Shown in pieces: positions 15,107 to 23,627 of a stretch of DNA of 64,000 bases (position 1 is the first letter of the stretch; each line of letters starts with the position of its first letter). Where the stretch lies: the NCBI GenBank assembly GCA_938028565.1, contig CALIZS010000004.1:114755-178754 (forward strand), read 5' to 3'. A model generated the notes under the pieces. The model worked only from the letters and a program-made list of their open reading frames with translations. It ran no database searches and was not told the origin of the DNA. Origin of the DNA: an uncultured Atopobium sp. Its GTDB lineage: Bacteria; Actinomycetota; Coriobacteriia; Coriobacteriales; Atopobiaceae. Both the position numbers and the translations under genes were made by a program.

Positions 15107-16693
15107 CTATACCGATGAGTCGGTCATGACATTCAATTTAATCATGACATCGCTTTCATACATCTCATCATAAATAACAAGAATCTTATCGAGTGCCATT
15201 AGTTCTGTTTGACCCGTTGGAATAATTTCTAAGCCAGCGCGATCAATAGTTACAACCCTCACTTTGTCGGGCCATGGGATATCTTGGAGCAATTTGCCCT
15301 CAACGGGACTTCCTTGGCCAATAGTGAACTCATGAAGGATTTTCTCGCCAGAATTAAGTTTCGGTTTAGACTCCCCTTGCTGAGAAGTCAAGAATTCTGA
15401 AAGTAAATGCTCGTAGAATGGGTCAACACGCAGGATATTTGCGGTTACGTAGGACACAATTGCAACTGCAGACATAGCCATAAGAGCCTCAAGAGAACCT
15501 GTAAGCTCAAATATAAGCACTACTCCGGTGACGGGCGCTCTAACTGCTCCAGCAAAAATGCCTGCAACGCCCATAGCAATAAAATTTGGTGCATATGCCA
15601 TAGGTATGCCAAAAACATGGGTTGCTACCAGGGCAAACAGTGTTCCAACAAGTGTTCCCATGACAACCATTGGAAAGAGCGTTCCGCCAGGCGTTCCAGC
15701 AGCAAAACATGTTGTGGTAAAGAAGTATTTGCCCAGTAAAAGCGCTATAACCATGAGTTCAGTGAGCGTTGCTGGCTCTTTGATTTTCTCGATAATGGCG
15801 TCACCACCACAAAGAAGATCTGGCCAGGTAAAAGCCATAATTCCAGCTAGCATGAATGGAATAATAAGCCTTGAGAAAGGTGCAAACTTAGAGATCTTTT
15901 TGTATAGCCCCTGGGCAAAGAACATTCCCTTATTGTGGAGAGCTCCTAATAAACCACAGGTCACGCCTACAAAAAGAACAAAGGCATAGTCAACGTGTGG
16001 TAGCGGTGCCACGTATGGAAGCTGAAGGACAGGCTTCATGCCAAGGACGTTAGAAACCAGGAAGTCAGCGCCTACTGATGCGGTCATTGCCGAGATGATC
16101 AGTGGAGCATGAAACTCTTTCTGGATCTCTTCGATAGCAAAAAGTGTGCCGGTGAGAGGAGCGTGAAAAGCGGCTGACATACCCGCAGCTGCGCCACAGG
16201 TTACCAGAAGACGTTCTTCTCCCCTTTTGCGCTTAAGGAATTTTGAGACCGCTTTACCAGAAACAGCGCCTAACTGGACTGCTGGGCCTTCTCGACCCAT
16301 AGAAAGGCCACCAAAGGCAACCAGAACGCCCTGGATAAACTTGACAGGAAGGACTCGATGCCAAGGCATATCTGCAGACCCCATGACCTCAGCATTGGTC
16401 TGAGGAATTCCAGAACCGGACGTATAGGGCTCAAATTTCATGAGTATGCAGACGGCCACCATAAGAATGAGAAGAATGCCAAACCAAAGAGCCATATACG
16501 GCCAATTACCTGCGATTGATTGAGTAATAGAGCGCATTTGAGCTTCTGCAAAAGAAAGACAAAGGCGATACAGCGTAACAACGCCACCACCCATAAGGCC
16601 AACAAGCAGGCCTTCTCCAATGAGAGCTACTTGAAACCTACGAGAAAAATGACGCTCAATAACGTTTGTCTTATGTTTGAGATGAAACGCCAC
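15107..16693 (-). CDS. ClC-family H+/Cl- antiporter with C-terminal TrkA-C domain
   Basis: 528 residues from a GTG at 16693 preceded by GGGGAG; a GTG 36 nt earlier (16729) is possible but has no ribosome site. The chloride-binding motifs GSGIP (about 95), GREGP (about 133, with the gating Glu) and GGTLFP (about 335) are present. The Glu corresponding to the internal proton Glu is kept (LFAIEEI, about 187), which favours an exchanger over a channel. The last 80 residues are a TrkA-C (RCK-C) regulatory domain rather than CBS domains. Probable roles are acid resistance or anion homeostasis at the membrane. Monocistronic. Confidence 0.92.
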   Translation of the reverse strand: MAFHLKHKTNVIERHFSRRFQVALIGEGLLVGLMGGGVVTLYRLCLSFAEAQMRSITQSIAGNWPYMALWFGILLILMVAVCILMKFEPYTSGSGIPQTNAEVMGSADMPWHRVLPVKFIQGVLVAFGGLSMGREGPAVQLGAVSGKAVSKFLKRKRGEERLLVTCGAAAGMSAAFHAPLTGTLFAIEEIQKEFHAPLIISAMTASVGADFLVSNVLGMKPVLQLPYVAPLPHVDYAFVLFVGVTCGLLGALHNKGMFFAQGLYKKISKFAPFSRLIIPFMLAGIMAFTWPDLLCGGDAIIEKIKEPATLTELMVIALLLGKYFFTTTCFAAGTPGGTLFPMVVMGTLVGTLFALVATHVFGIPMAYAPNFIAMGVAGIFAGAVRAPVTGVVLIFELTGSLEALMAMSAVAIVSYVTANILRVDPFYEHLLSEFLTSQQGESKPKLNSGEKILHEFTIGQGSPVEGKLLQDIPWPDKVRVVTIDRAGLEIIPTGQTELMALDKILVIYDEMYESDVMIKLNVMTDSSV

Positions 16694-16831
16694 AATCTCC
16701 CCTAGCAGTTTATGGTTAATAAAAAGCACGTAAAGCGTACTTGGATATTGTACGACTTTACGCGCGTGTAGTTAAAAGTTTGTACAGAAAATTGTACGTA
16801 GCGGAGTGCACCTGGTGTCCCTGGCTATTGA

Positions 16832-18049
16832 TTAGCCGGAGAATGGTCCTCCACCATAGAATGCGTAAACGGATCCTTCGCATACACCAAGAGACTCGTT
16901 AGCTGCGTGAATCATGCGGCCGCCGCCAATGTAGATGCCAACGTGCTCGTAACCAGGGCGTGTGAAGACAATATCGCCATAGTTGAGCTCGTCAAGAGAA
17001 TCATGCCAGTTACCTGCTGCGCGAATAGCACGACCAATGGTTCCTGCGGTACCTGCACGGTAGCCAAGGAAGCAGTAGTAGACCAGACCACCACAGTCAA
17101 AGCCAGAAGCAGGAGAAGCTCCGCCCCAAACGTATGGATAGCCAATGCAAGCATAAGCTGTAGCAACGCCACCACCAGCTGCTGGGTAGCCACCGCCACC
17201 GCCGCTGTTGCCGCCACCGGAACTAGATCCACCGCCGGAGCCGCCGCCAGAATTGGAGGAGTTGCCGCTAGAATTGGAGGAGCCGCCGCCAGAGTTATCA
17301 GAATTAGAAGAGCTTGAACTTGAGGAGCTGGAGCTGGAATCGCTAGAGGAGTTATCGTTAGACTCTGAGCTGTTAGAAGGAGTCTCGCGAGTAACTGTCT
17401 CAATTGCGTAAGCAACGTTGTTATTAGCTGCTGCAGCCTCCTGAGCAGCAAGCTGAGCTTTTACCTCAGCGTCAAGAGAGTCATAGTAACTCTTTGCCTC
17501 AGCGACCTGATTTTGGAGGTCATCAGCAGTAGTCTTCATTTCAGAAATCTGAGATTGGAGATTTTCTTGCTCTGCTTCAAGTTCTTGCTGTTGAGCCTGA
17601 AGCTGGTCACCAAGAGCCTTGACGGTATTGATGGAGTCAGCCTCCTGCTTGCTGGTGCGGTCCATATAGTAGACGCGGCTGACAAAGTCCTCTGGGCTAG
17701 ATGCTCCAAGGAGGAAGTCCAAAGTCTCCTGTGGGCCTGCCTTATAAGCACTCTTCATTGCTGCAGAAAGGACAAGACGCTGCTTATTGAGCTGGTCTGT
17801 AGTCTCTGCAATCTGCTCTTGAACCTCACCAATTTTATTGTTGGTGGCGTCAAGCGCATAGGTTTTCTCGTTAAGGTTATCCATGGCCTCTGCAAGAGCT
17901 GCACCAAGAGAGTCTAGCTGGGCAGATGCGGCCTCAAGATCGCTTTGTGGGTCTGCGAATAGCTTGGCTGGGGTAAGCAGCGTAGCAGCTACACCAAGAC
18001 CTGCAAATAAGAGAGCGTCTCGTCTTGTGAAAGATCGGCGCTGTGACAT
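16832..18049 (-). CDS. Secreted NlpC/P60 peptidoglycan hydrolase with coiled coil
   Basis: 405 residues from the ATG at 18049 (GGAGC ribosome site). The signal peptide MSQRRSFTRRDALLFAG has a twin-arginine-like RRDALLF, ending near LFA-DPQ. Then a coiled coil (about 35-215), a Ser/Asn then Gly-rich linker of about 70 residues (about 230-295), and an NlpC/P60 cysteine peptidase domain (about 300-405) with catalytic Cys in GFDCGGLVYY and His in EHVGIYIGGG; the next polar residue comes from MIHAA. RipA-like and p60-like enzymes of this build cut peptide stems during daughter-cell separation. Monocistronic; 400-nt gap to apt. Confidence 0.92.
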   Translation of the reverse strand: MSQRRSFTRRDALLFAGLGVAATLLTPAKLFADPQSDLEAASAQLDSLGAALAEAMDNLNEKTYALDATNNKIGEVQEQIAETTDQLNKQRLVLSAAMKSAYKAGPQETLDFLLGASSPEDFVSRVYYMDRTSKQEADSINTVKALGDQLQAQQQELEAEQENLQSQISEMKTTADDLQNQVAEAKSYYDSLDAEVKAQLAAQEAAAANNNVAYAIETVTRETPSNSSESNDNSSSDSSSSSSSSSSSNSDNSGGGSSNSSGNSSNSGGGSGGGSSSGGGNSGGGGGYPAAGGGVATAYACIGYPYVWGGASPASGFDCGGLVYYCFLGYRAGTAGTIGRAIRAAGNWHDSLDELNYGDIVFTRPGYEHVGIYIGGGRMIHAANESLGVCEGSVYAFYGGGPFSG

Positions 18050-18454
18050 ATAAGCTCCTTCCGCAAAGCACGAAATCAATTGGGCAACGTGTTGCTTTGC
18101 TTTGCCATCTAGGATAGCTCATTTGATAAAAAATCAAAATCAACTCGCCGATTTCTTAGCGAGAAACCCGTGTAAACAGGAAGCTACCCTATCGAGTATT
18201 TGAATAGTTTACCCCGAAAATGGCATCTCATACAAATTCCAAAGACTATTTGTGCAGTTATATAGCATGGAGCGGTCAAATATCATTGCATAAATTTATC
18301 TTTGACCTGCAATTATGGAGAAATTCTATGTATTGTAAACAAGTTTACTGTGATTAACAAAATGCTTATGTGAATAAGACAAATGGCCGACAAGCACGTT
18401 GTCTTGTCAGCCAAAATTGTCAGGTTAAAGTAAGTCTAATGTAAGTGATTTAGC
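18050..18454. other. Gap between the NlpC/P60 gene and apt
   Basis: About 400 nt. It must hold the promoter of the minus-strand hydrolase gene. A weak hairpin with one G-T pair, GGCCGACAAG/CTTGTCAGCC (18385-18412), may end the apt transcript. No ORF or RNA gene is recognised. Confidence 0.5.
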
Positions 18455-18988
18455 TTATTGAACCTTGATAAGGGTGTAGACCTCTTGGTCAAAGCACTTA
18501 CCAATAATCTCCCTTGGATGCAGGTAGCAAAGCTCAAGCGCAAACGCAAAGCCCGCTACTTTTGCACCGGCCTTCTCGGCAAGTTGCGCACAAGCAACGC
18601 AAGTGCCACCAGTAGCAACTAGGTCATCAGCAATAAGAACAACGTCGTCTGGGGTAAGAGCATCGGTGTGAATCTGAAGCTCGCTGGTACCGTACTCCAG
18701 GTCATAAGCCTGTGCGTAGACCTCACGAGGCAGCTTGCCCGGCTTACGAGCAGGAACAAAGCCTGCGCCCAGTTTGTAGGCTACAGGGGTTCCAACAAGA
18801 AAACCACGAGCCTCAGCACCAATAACCTTGGTGATTCCTGCATCAGCAAAGTGCTCTGCAATGTCATCAACAACTGCGTGGAAGCACTCAGGATCTTTAA
18901 AAAGTGGAGTTACATCTTTAAAGATAACGCCTGGTTCTGGATAATCAGGAATGCTAATGATATGACTCTCATAATCATACGTAGACAC
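18455..18988 (-). CDS. apt: Adenine phosphoribosyltransferase
   Basis: 177 residues, usual size. Apt makes AMP from adenine and PRPP. The N-terminal IISIPDYPEPGVIFKDVTPL is characteristic, as are GAEARGFLVG and the PRPP loop VVLIADDLVATGGT (about 117-130). The start is a GTG at 18988 with GAGGA just upstream. The salvage enzyme complements the purine permease at 9.6 kb. Confidence 0.96.
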   Translation of the reverse strand: MSTYDYESHIISIPDYPEPGVIFKDVTPLFKDPECFHAVVDDIAEHFADAGITKVIGAEARGFLVGTPVAYKLGAGFVPARKPGKLPREVYAQAYDLEYGTSELQIHTDALTPDDVVLIADDLVATGGTCVACAQLAEKAGAKVAGFAFALELCYLHPREIIGKCFDQEVYTLIKVQ

Positions 18989-19039
18989 AATGTCCTCACA
19001 TTCAAAATCAAAATCAATGAATAGTTATATATACCTAGA

Positions 19040-19903
19040 TTACTCGTCTAGATGCATATCCTTAAAAGATTCACGAACTAATTTAGTGATAAGTTCATTT
19101 CTAACCGCATTGGTGAGGCCTAACATGCGGGTTAGAGCAGCCATAAACTTCTGACGAGTCTCGTCAGTATGGTCAACTTCAACTCCCCCGCCTTTTTTAG
19201 CGTATACGACAAGTGACTTGGCAAACATACTAGATTCTCGGTTTGCAGCCATAACGTATTGACGCAGGTTCTTGGGCTCAAAACCAAAGTGACGAAGCTC
19301 ACTACAAAGGCGAATCAGCGTAAGGTCTTTGCCATCTACAAGGTCTCTGCCATGAGGAGAGCGCTTTAAAGTAATAACGCCTGCTTCGGAAAGCTGACGA
19401 ACAAAGCCTACAGAGCATCCCACAATTTCTGGGATGCGATCAATAGCGTGATATTTCTGAACTACCTCAGGGTCATCTACAGGTACCACAATGGCATCAG
19501 CATGCGTGGCACCAAGAATTGCCTGAGATACTTGCTTTCCATCAAGCTGAGGTTGAGTCTGGCGAGAAGAACCTTGATCTTCAGGTGTAGCCTGAGCCTC
19601 AGCTCCAGTTGCCTCATCAGTCTGAGCTTTGATCTGTTGTTCAGCTTCAGGGTTTTTATCTTGCCTATCAAGCTCTTCTCTAATAACTGAAAGCGGCATA
19701 AAACGGCTTTTCTGCAGATACAGAATAGTCTCAAGTCGCTTAACGTCTTTTTGGGAATACAGACGATAGCCACCAGCAGTTCTGGTAGGAGTAAGCAAAC
19801 CTTCATCCTGCAGATATCTGACTTTAGAGACACTTAAGTCAGGATAGAGAGTCTGTAATTTCTTGACTACTTTACCAATGGTAAGAAAGCCTGAATCAGC
19901 CAT
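19040..19903 (-). CDS. MerR-family regulator, FtsR-like
   Basis: 287 residues with two MerR-type winged HTH regions. The first (about 6-75, LTIGKVVKKLQ to VKRLETI) has the SKVRYLQDEGLL recognition and wing pattern; the second lies near 175-215 (VGFVRQLSEAGVI, LIRLCSEL). A Gln/Glu-rich variable linker separates them. This two-HTH build, directly downstream of a small FHA protein, matches FtsR of Corynebacterium and Rv1828 of Mycobacterium, which activates ftsZ. The target here is inferred only. Confidence 0.82.
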   Translation of the reverse strand: MADSGFLTIGKVVKKLQTLYPDLSVSKVRYLQDEGLLTPTRTAGGYRLYSQKDVKRLETILYLQKSRFMPLSVIREELDRQDKNPEAEQQIKAQTDEATGAEAQATPEDQGSSRQTQPQLDGKQVSQAILGATHADAIVVPVDDPEVVQKYHAIDRIPEIVGCSVGFVRQLSEAGVITLKRSPHGRDLVDGKDLTLIRLCSELRHFGFEPKNLRQYVMAANRESSMFAKSLVVYAKKGGGVEVDHTDETRQKFMAALTRMLGLTNAVRNELITKLVRESFKDMHLDE

Positions 19904-19920
19904 AAAGCTATCCTTTAACC

Positions 19921-20337
19921 TTAAGCTGAAACTCTGCTGGTATGGAAGACCATGCGGAAGGTACCAATCTGAATCGTTGAGCCATCGCGCAGGGTAGCCT
20001 TGTTAATAATGGCACCATCAACCCAGGTACCATTGAGAGAATCAAGGTCTTCAATAGTTGCATAACCAAGAGCAAGATTAGAGAGATCAATGGTGGCATG
20101 ATTTCTGGAAACTGTCATGTCGTTCAAGAAAACACTGCTCTTTGGATCTCTGCCAAGAGAGATCTGAGGTAAATTGAGCTCAAAGGTTTGACCAGTCTGT
20201 GGTCCCTTAACAATAGTAAGGACAGGGTGAGCTGGCTTTTGTTGAGCCATAAGGTCTGGAACCGTAGCGTCAGCTGATGGCATGCGGAAAATCTCTGTTG
20301 AGTCTGGTGACTGCTGTTTGATGTCGTCAGTTGACAT
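19921..20337 (-). CDS. Small FHA-domain protein, GarA/OdhI-like
   Basis: 138 residues. A disordered N-terminal tail with Thr and Ser (STEIFRMP) precedes an FHA domain (about 40-135) with SLGRDPKSSVFLND, VSRNHATI and DLDSLNGTWVDG, the phosphothreonine-binding signature. GarA/OdhI proteins switch central carbon enzymes after Ser/Thr kinase phosphorylation of the tail. The typical pair of Thr (ETTS) is not present, so the switch may differ. The MerR gene follows 17 nt later. Confidence 0.85.
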   Translation of the reverse strand: MSTDDIKQQSPDSTEIFRMPSADATVPDLMAQQKPAHPVLTIVKGPQTGQTFELNLPQISLGRDPKSSVFLNDMTVSRNHATIDLSNLALGYATIEDLDSLNGTWVDGAIINKATLRDGSTIQIGTFRMVFHTSRVSA

Positions 20338-20375
20338 GATTTCTCCTTAATTTGGTTACATGATAATAATAACGC

Positions 20376-20756
20376 TTAACGACACGCAATGCAGTCCATT
20401 TCGATGAGCGCACCAAGTGGCAACGCAGAAACCTCAACAACTGCCCTGCCAGGTGCAGGAAGAACAAAGTACTGCCTATAAATCTCGTTTACCTTAGGCA
20501 AATCATTGATATCAGCAAGGTAGATAGTTGTCTGAGCAACATCAGAAAGGGTGCATCCTGCCTCTGCCAGAATTGACTGAGCAAGATGAATGACACGAGT
20601 AGTCTGCTCTTCAATTCCTCCGTCAATTAGCTCCTTTGGGTCTTCTGCAGAGACCGCAATTTGACCAGTTACAAATACCAATCTACCTGCAGTAGTACCC
20701 TGAGAGTATGGTCCGATAGGAGCAGGAACACCTACTGCATTAATTGCATATTTCAT
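20376..20756 (-). CDS. ridA: RidA-family 2-iminobutanoate/2-iminopropanoate deaminase
   Basis: 126 residues. RidA destroys reactive enamine/imine intermediates from PLP enzymes. The family pattern is complete: APIGPYSQG, VFVTGQI, a conserved Arg in PGRAVVEVSALP (substrate carboxylate), and the end LIEMDCIA. It overlaps the upstream GcvT-like gene (ATGA). Confidence 0.92.
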   Translation of the reverse strand: MKYAINAVGVPAPIGPYSQGTTAGRLVFVTGQIAVSAEDPKELIDGGIEEQTTRVIHLAQSILAEAGCTLSDVAQTTIYLADINDLPKVNEIYRQYFVLPAPGRAVVEVSALPLGALIEMDCIACR

Positions 20757-21595
20757 AGAAGATCACCCCTTGCGCCAATAAAATCATCAGAGGCTCTGAG
20801 TAAACCCCAACCCTCAAGTTTATCTTTAGCTACTACTACTTTAGTGTTACTTGCAAGTTCTGAAAACCATGGAAGATATGTTTTAAGGCCTTCAATGAGT
20901 TGCTTATGTCCAAGAGGATGGACTGTTTCAAAAGAAAGCAAGCTTCTAAAAAGAATTACCGTATGTACCGGTGGGACCATAACCAGATATGCAGGTACTT
21001 TCTTAGTTGAAACATTGGCTACAAGTGCTGGGATTGTTTGGTCAAGCATAAGATTACAAAGTTTTGAGTCTTCTGGAAGCCTCTGTTCTCCCAGGTAGTC
21101 CATAAGGATCTTTTTGGCCTTTTTACCAGCAAGAAGAAGCGGAGTAAGCAGCGGAGTTGCATCTTCCAAAGACACTTCTGCATAAGGAGCTACACCGTTT
21201 TGCTCGACTGACGCAATGATAGAAAGCCACTCGTCTAGAACAAGTGAGCGTTCAGATGCATCAAGTACCACGTACTCGTTTTGACCAGAGCGCGCGAGAA
21301 GACCGATGGAAGACAGAGATCCGTCTCCCGTAAGTGCACACTCAAATGAAGTCTCTCCTACCCCAAGCTGTTTACCTGCAAAGACAGCTTCCACAAAATT
21401 TTGAGCTGATGTACCACTCACCAGCGTGTAGCCGATACCACTCAGGTCAATAAGAGCGCAATCTTTCAGAGCTTCCTCAAGGGGTTTCTCGCCATAGAAA
21501 GATTGGGCTAAGTTGAAGCCTTCAGTTGAGGTTGAGAATTGTGCGCCAAGATACTCAAGCTCGGTATGAAGGATAGAGCGTTTCTGCTCAGACAT
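20753..21595 (-). CDS. GcvT/YgfZ-like folate-binding-fold protein
   Basis: 280 residues with the weak pattern of aminomethyltransferase-like proteins. The signature DCALIDLSGIGYTLVSG (about 45-61) and AQNFVEAVFAG follow the GcvT N-terminal layout; the middle TGDGSL/VLD resembles the folate domain. Many catalytic residues of true GcvT are absent, and no other glycine-cleavage genes are nearby, so it is more likely a divergent GcvT-like or YgfZ-like protein. It overlaps ridA by 4 nt and starts on the last nucleotide of dacA. Confidence 0.6.
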   Translation of the reverse strand: MSEQKRSILHTELEYLGAQFSTSTEGFNLAQSFYGEKPLEEALKDCALIDLSGIGYTLVSGTSAQNFVEAVFAGKQLGVGETSFECALTGDGSLSSIGLLARSGQNEYVVLDASERSLVLDEWLSIIASVEQNGVAPYAEVSLEDATPLLTPLLLAGKKAKKILMDYLGEQRLPEDSKLCNLMLDQTIPALVANVSTKKVPAYLVMVPPVHTVILFRSLLSFETVHPLGHKQLIEGLKTYLPWFSELASNTKVVVAKDKLEGWGLLRASDDFIGARGDLL

Positions 21596-22824
21596 TAGTT
21601 TCTCCCAAAGAGATACGGAGCAACCGAATACAGGTCAAAGAGGTTGTAGGACGGAATAGTCCACAGCGTAAGATGTGCCTGGGTAATGGTGGTGCCTACC
21701 TGCGCGGAATCTTGAGACCAGTCAGTTGAAGAAATCAGCTGGTTGTTAGCTACTGGATAGTTGGGAGAAAGCATGGAGGTCTGGTAGGTGAAGTCTTTAG
21801 AGCCAGGCCATGCCATATACGTGGTAGAAGTTGATGGTTTAACCACTGCAGAGAGCAAGAAGTTGTCTTCGCTCGTACGAATCTGCACAATCTGGTCAGA
21901 ACGCTGAATGCTTACGCGATTGTAATTGCGATAAGCCCAGTTCATCAGAATGGCGGTATCGTCAAAACGACCTTGCGTAGTCTCGCAACCAAGCACGCAG
22001 GTGTAGAGCGTAATGTTTCCGCGTTTTGAAGCGCCCAAGAAGGCAGTACCAGAGTCTTCTGCGCCTGTTTTAATGCCGAGAAGACCTCGGTAGGTGTCCA
22101 TAAGGTCATCGGTTGAGTGGAACGTGCGCTGCTCCCCTCCTACCGTTGTAGTGTATGACCTGGTATGTACAGCGCTTGCGATAAGTGGATAGTGCTCGCG
22201 CGCATAACGACCCATCAGGGCAAGATCGCGCGCGGTTGAATAGTGACCATCAGCATCGAGGCCATGAGGATTCTGGAACTGCGTGTGAGTCATGCCAATT
22301 TCTGCAGCCTTCTTGTTCATTTGATCAACAAAGGCCTGTTGAGAGCCAGATACATTGATGGCGATGTTATAAGCTGCGTCATTTGCGGAATATACCAGCA
22401 TCATCATGATCAGCTGTCTGAGTGTAGGCGTATCGTCCGAGGTCAAACCAGCTACTTGCGAACCTTCTTCAAGATCTGGAACTGTGATTTCACAAGGCTC
22501 ATCAAGATTAACGCCAGAATCAAGCGCCACAATTGCAGTCATAACCTTAGTAATGGATGCCATAGGAAGCTCTTGATCTGGGTTTTTGCTCCAGAGGACG
22601 TTTCCTTGCGCATCGGTGACAATGGCAGTGGTTGCCTCAGTAAGTTTTGGCTCATCGGTTACGGAAGACTTGTTAGAAGAGGTGTTTTCTGCCAGAGCCG
22701 TAGTTGCAGGAGCAAAAGGAGCAGCTAGAACAAATACAAGCAGCACGCTTACAAGAAAAGCCAGCATCTTATGAGAGAGCTGGCGCAAAGATACATGGTT
22801 GTGCTGAAGGAAAGTCATAAACAA
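21595..22824 (-). CDS. D-alanyl-D-alanine carboxypeptidase (S11, PBP5-like)
   Basis: 409 residues. A signal peptide (about 15-45, hydrophobic LAFLVSVLLVFVLAAPFA) ends near ALA-ENT. Catalytic motifs are SITK (Ser90, Lys93), YSAND (SxN, about 145) and KTG (about 248). PBP5-type enzymes trim the terminal D-Ala of pentapeptides. There is no clear C-terminal amphipathic anchor. It lies 6 nt after the phospholipid synthase gene and precedes the GcvT-like gene. Confidence 0.92.
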   Translation of the reverse strand: MFMTFLQHNHVSLRQLSHKMLAFLVSVLLVFVLAAPFAPATTALAENTSSNKSSVTDEPKLTEATTAIVTDAQGNVLWSKNPDQELPMASITKVMTAIVALDSGVNLDEPCEITVPDLEEGSQVAGLTSDDTPTLRQLIMMMLVYSANDAAYNIAINVSGSQQAFVDQMNKKAAEIGMTHTQFQNPHGLDADGHYSTARDLALMGRYAREHYPLIASAVHTRSYTTTVGGEQRTFHSTDDLMDTYRGLLGIKTGAEDSGTAFLGASKRGNITLYTCVLGCETTQGRFDDTAILMNWAYRNYNRVSIQRSDQIVQIRTSEDNFLLSAVVKPSTSTTYMAWPGSKDFTYQTSMLSPNYPVANNQLISSTDWSQDSAQVGTTITQAHLTLWTIPSYNLFDLYSVAPYLFGRN

Positions 22825-22830
22825 CCTAAC

Positions 22831-23562
22831 TTATGCTTGAGTGTTTTTACTATCTTTAACTATTTTAGCCGCTTCACCAGTATAAACAATGGCGGTAATT
22901 GCCGAGAAAACAATTCCTATATACACAAAGAAGATACCGACAGCAGAACTCTGTGAATTAAGTCCCGGAAGCCAATTGACGTTTACCAGACCAAGACCAG
23001 ATACAACTGGGATGCCCAAAAGTAAGAGACTAAATCCAGTCATTAAAAATGCAGTTGCTGCTTTACCAACAAAGACAACATCAATGGGACGCCTGCGGAA
23101 TTTACGAACTGCAAGAGCGCCAAGAGTAAGGTAAACATCTCGTCCAATAACAAAGAGTGGAATCCAAAGAGGAAGCTCATCAATAATCAAGAGGCCAAGA
23201 ACACCTGTGATAAGAAGCACTCGGTCCATGATAGGATCCATGATTTTGCCTAGCCAGCTGACAGTTTGCGTTCTACGAGCAACCTGACCGTCAAGAAAGT
23301 CGGTAACAGCTGCGGTTACATAACAGCCAAGCGCAACCCAACGATTTCCACCTGTTGAGAAGAGCACAAGAAAGATAATCGTAAGGATTAACCTGCAAAA
23401 CGTAATGACGTTTGCAACAGTAAAAATAGCGTTAGAAGGATTGTTAGAACTACCAACTGGATCAGTAATAGTTCCCTCTGCCTGCGCTTTTGCTGCATCG
23501 GCGTCTGCTGCTTCTTTAATTTGGGATGCTACTTGATTAGCTAGCTGCTGCCTAGTTTGCAA
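22831..23562 (-). CDS. pgsA: CDP-alcohol phosphatidyltransferase, PgsA-like
   Basis: 243 residues from a TTG at 23562, chosen because GGGAG lies 7 nt upstream; the in-frame ATG upstream (23637) has no ribosome site and overlaps the M20 gene. About six membrane helices. The catalytic CDP-OH-P motif is DFLDGQVARRTQT to GKIMDPIMDR (DG-x2-AR-x8-G-x3-D-x3-D). It most likely makes phosphatidylglycerol phosphate from CDP-diacylglycerol and glycerol-3-phosphate; phosphatidyl-inositol or cardiolipin synthase are alternatives. Confidence 0.88.
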   Translation of the reverse strand: MQTRQQLANQVASQIKEAADADAAKAQAEGTITDPVGSSNNPSNAIFTVANVITFCRLILTIIFLVLFSTGGNRWVALGCYVTAAVTDFLDGQVARRTQTVSWLGKIMDPIMDRVLLITGVLGLLIIDELPLWIPLFVIGRDVYLTLGALAVRKFRRRPIDVVFVGKAATAFLMTGFSLLLLGIPVVSGLGLVNVNWLPGLNSQSSAVGIFFVYIGIVFSAITAIVYTGEAAKIVKDSKNTQA

Positions 23563-23627
23563 CGTTTCACTCCCTTTTTGTAGTACATAACATGCGTCTA
23601 TTTTAACGTAAGTTGCGCGATAGCAAA

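Noticed and set aside
16907..17317. Ala/Arg-rich frames opposite the Ser/Gly linker of the NlpC/P60 gene
   Set aside because: Low-complexity DNA opens many frames; none has a start signal or motif.
20753..21595. True glycine cleavage T protein
   Set aside because: No gcvH or gcvP nearby and several aminomethyltransferase residues are missing; kept only as GcvT/YgfZ-like.
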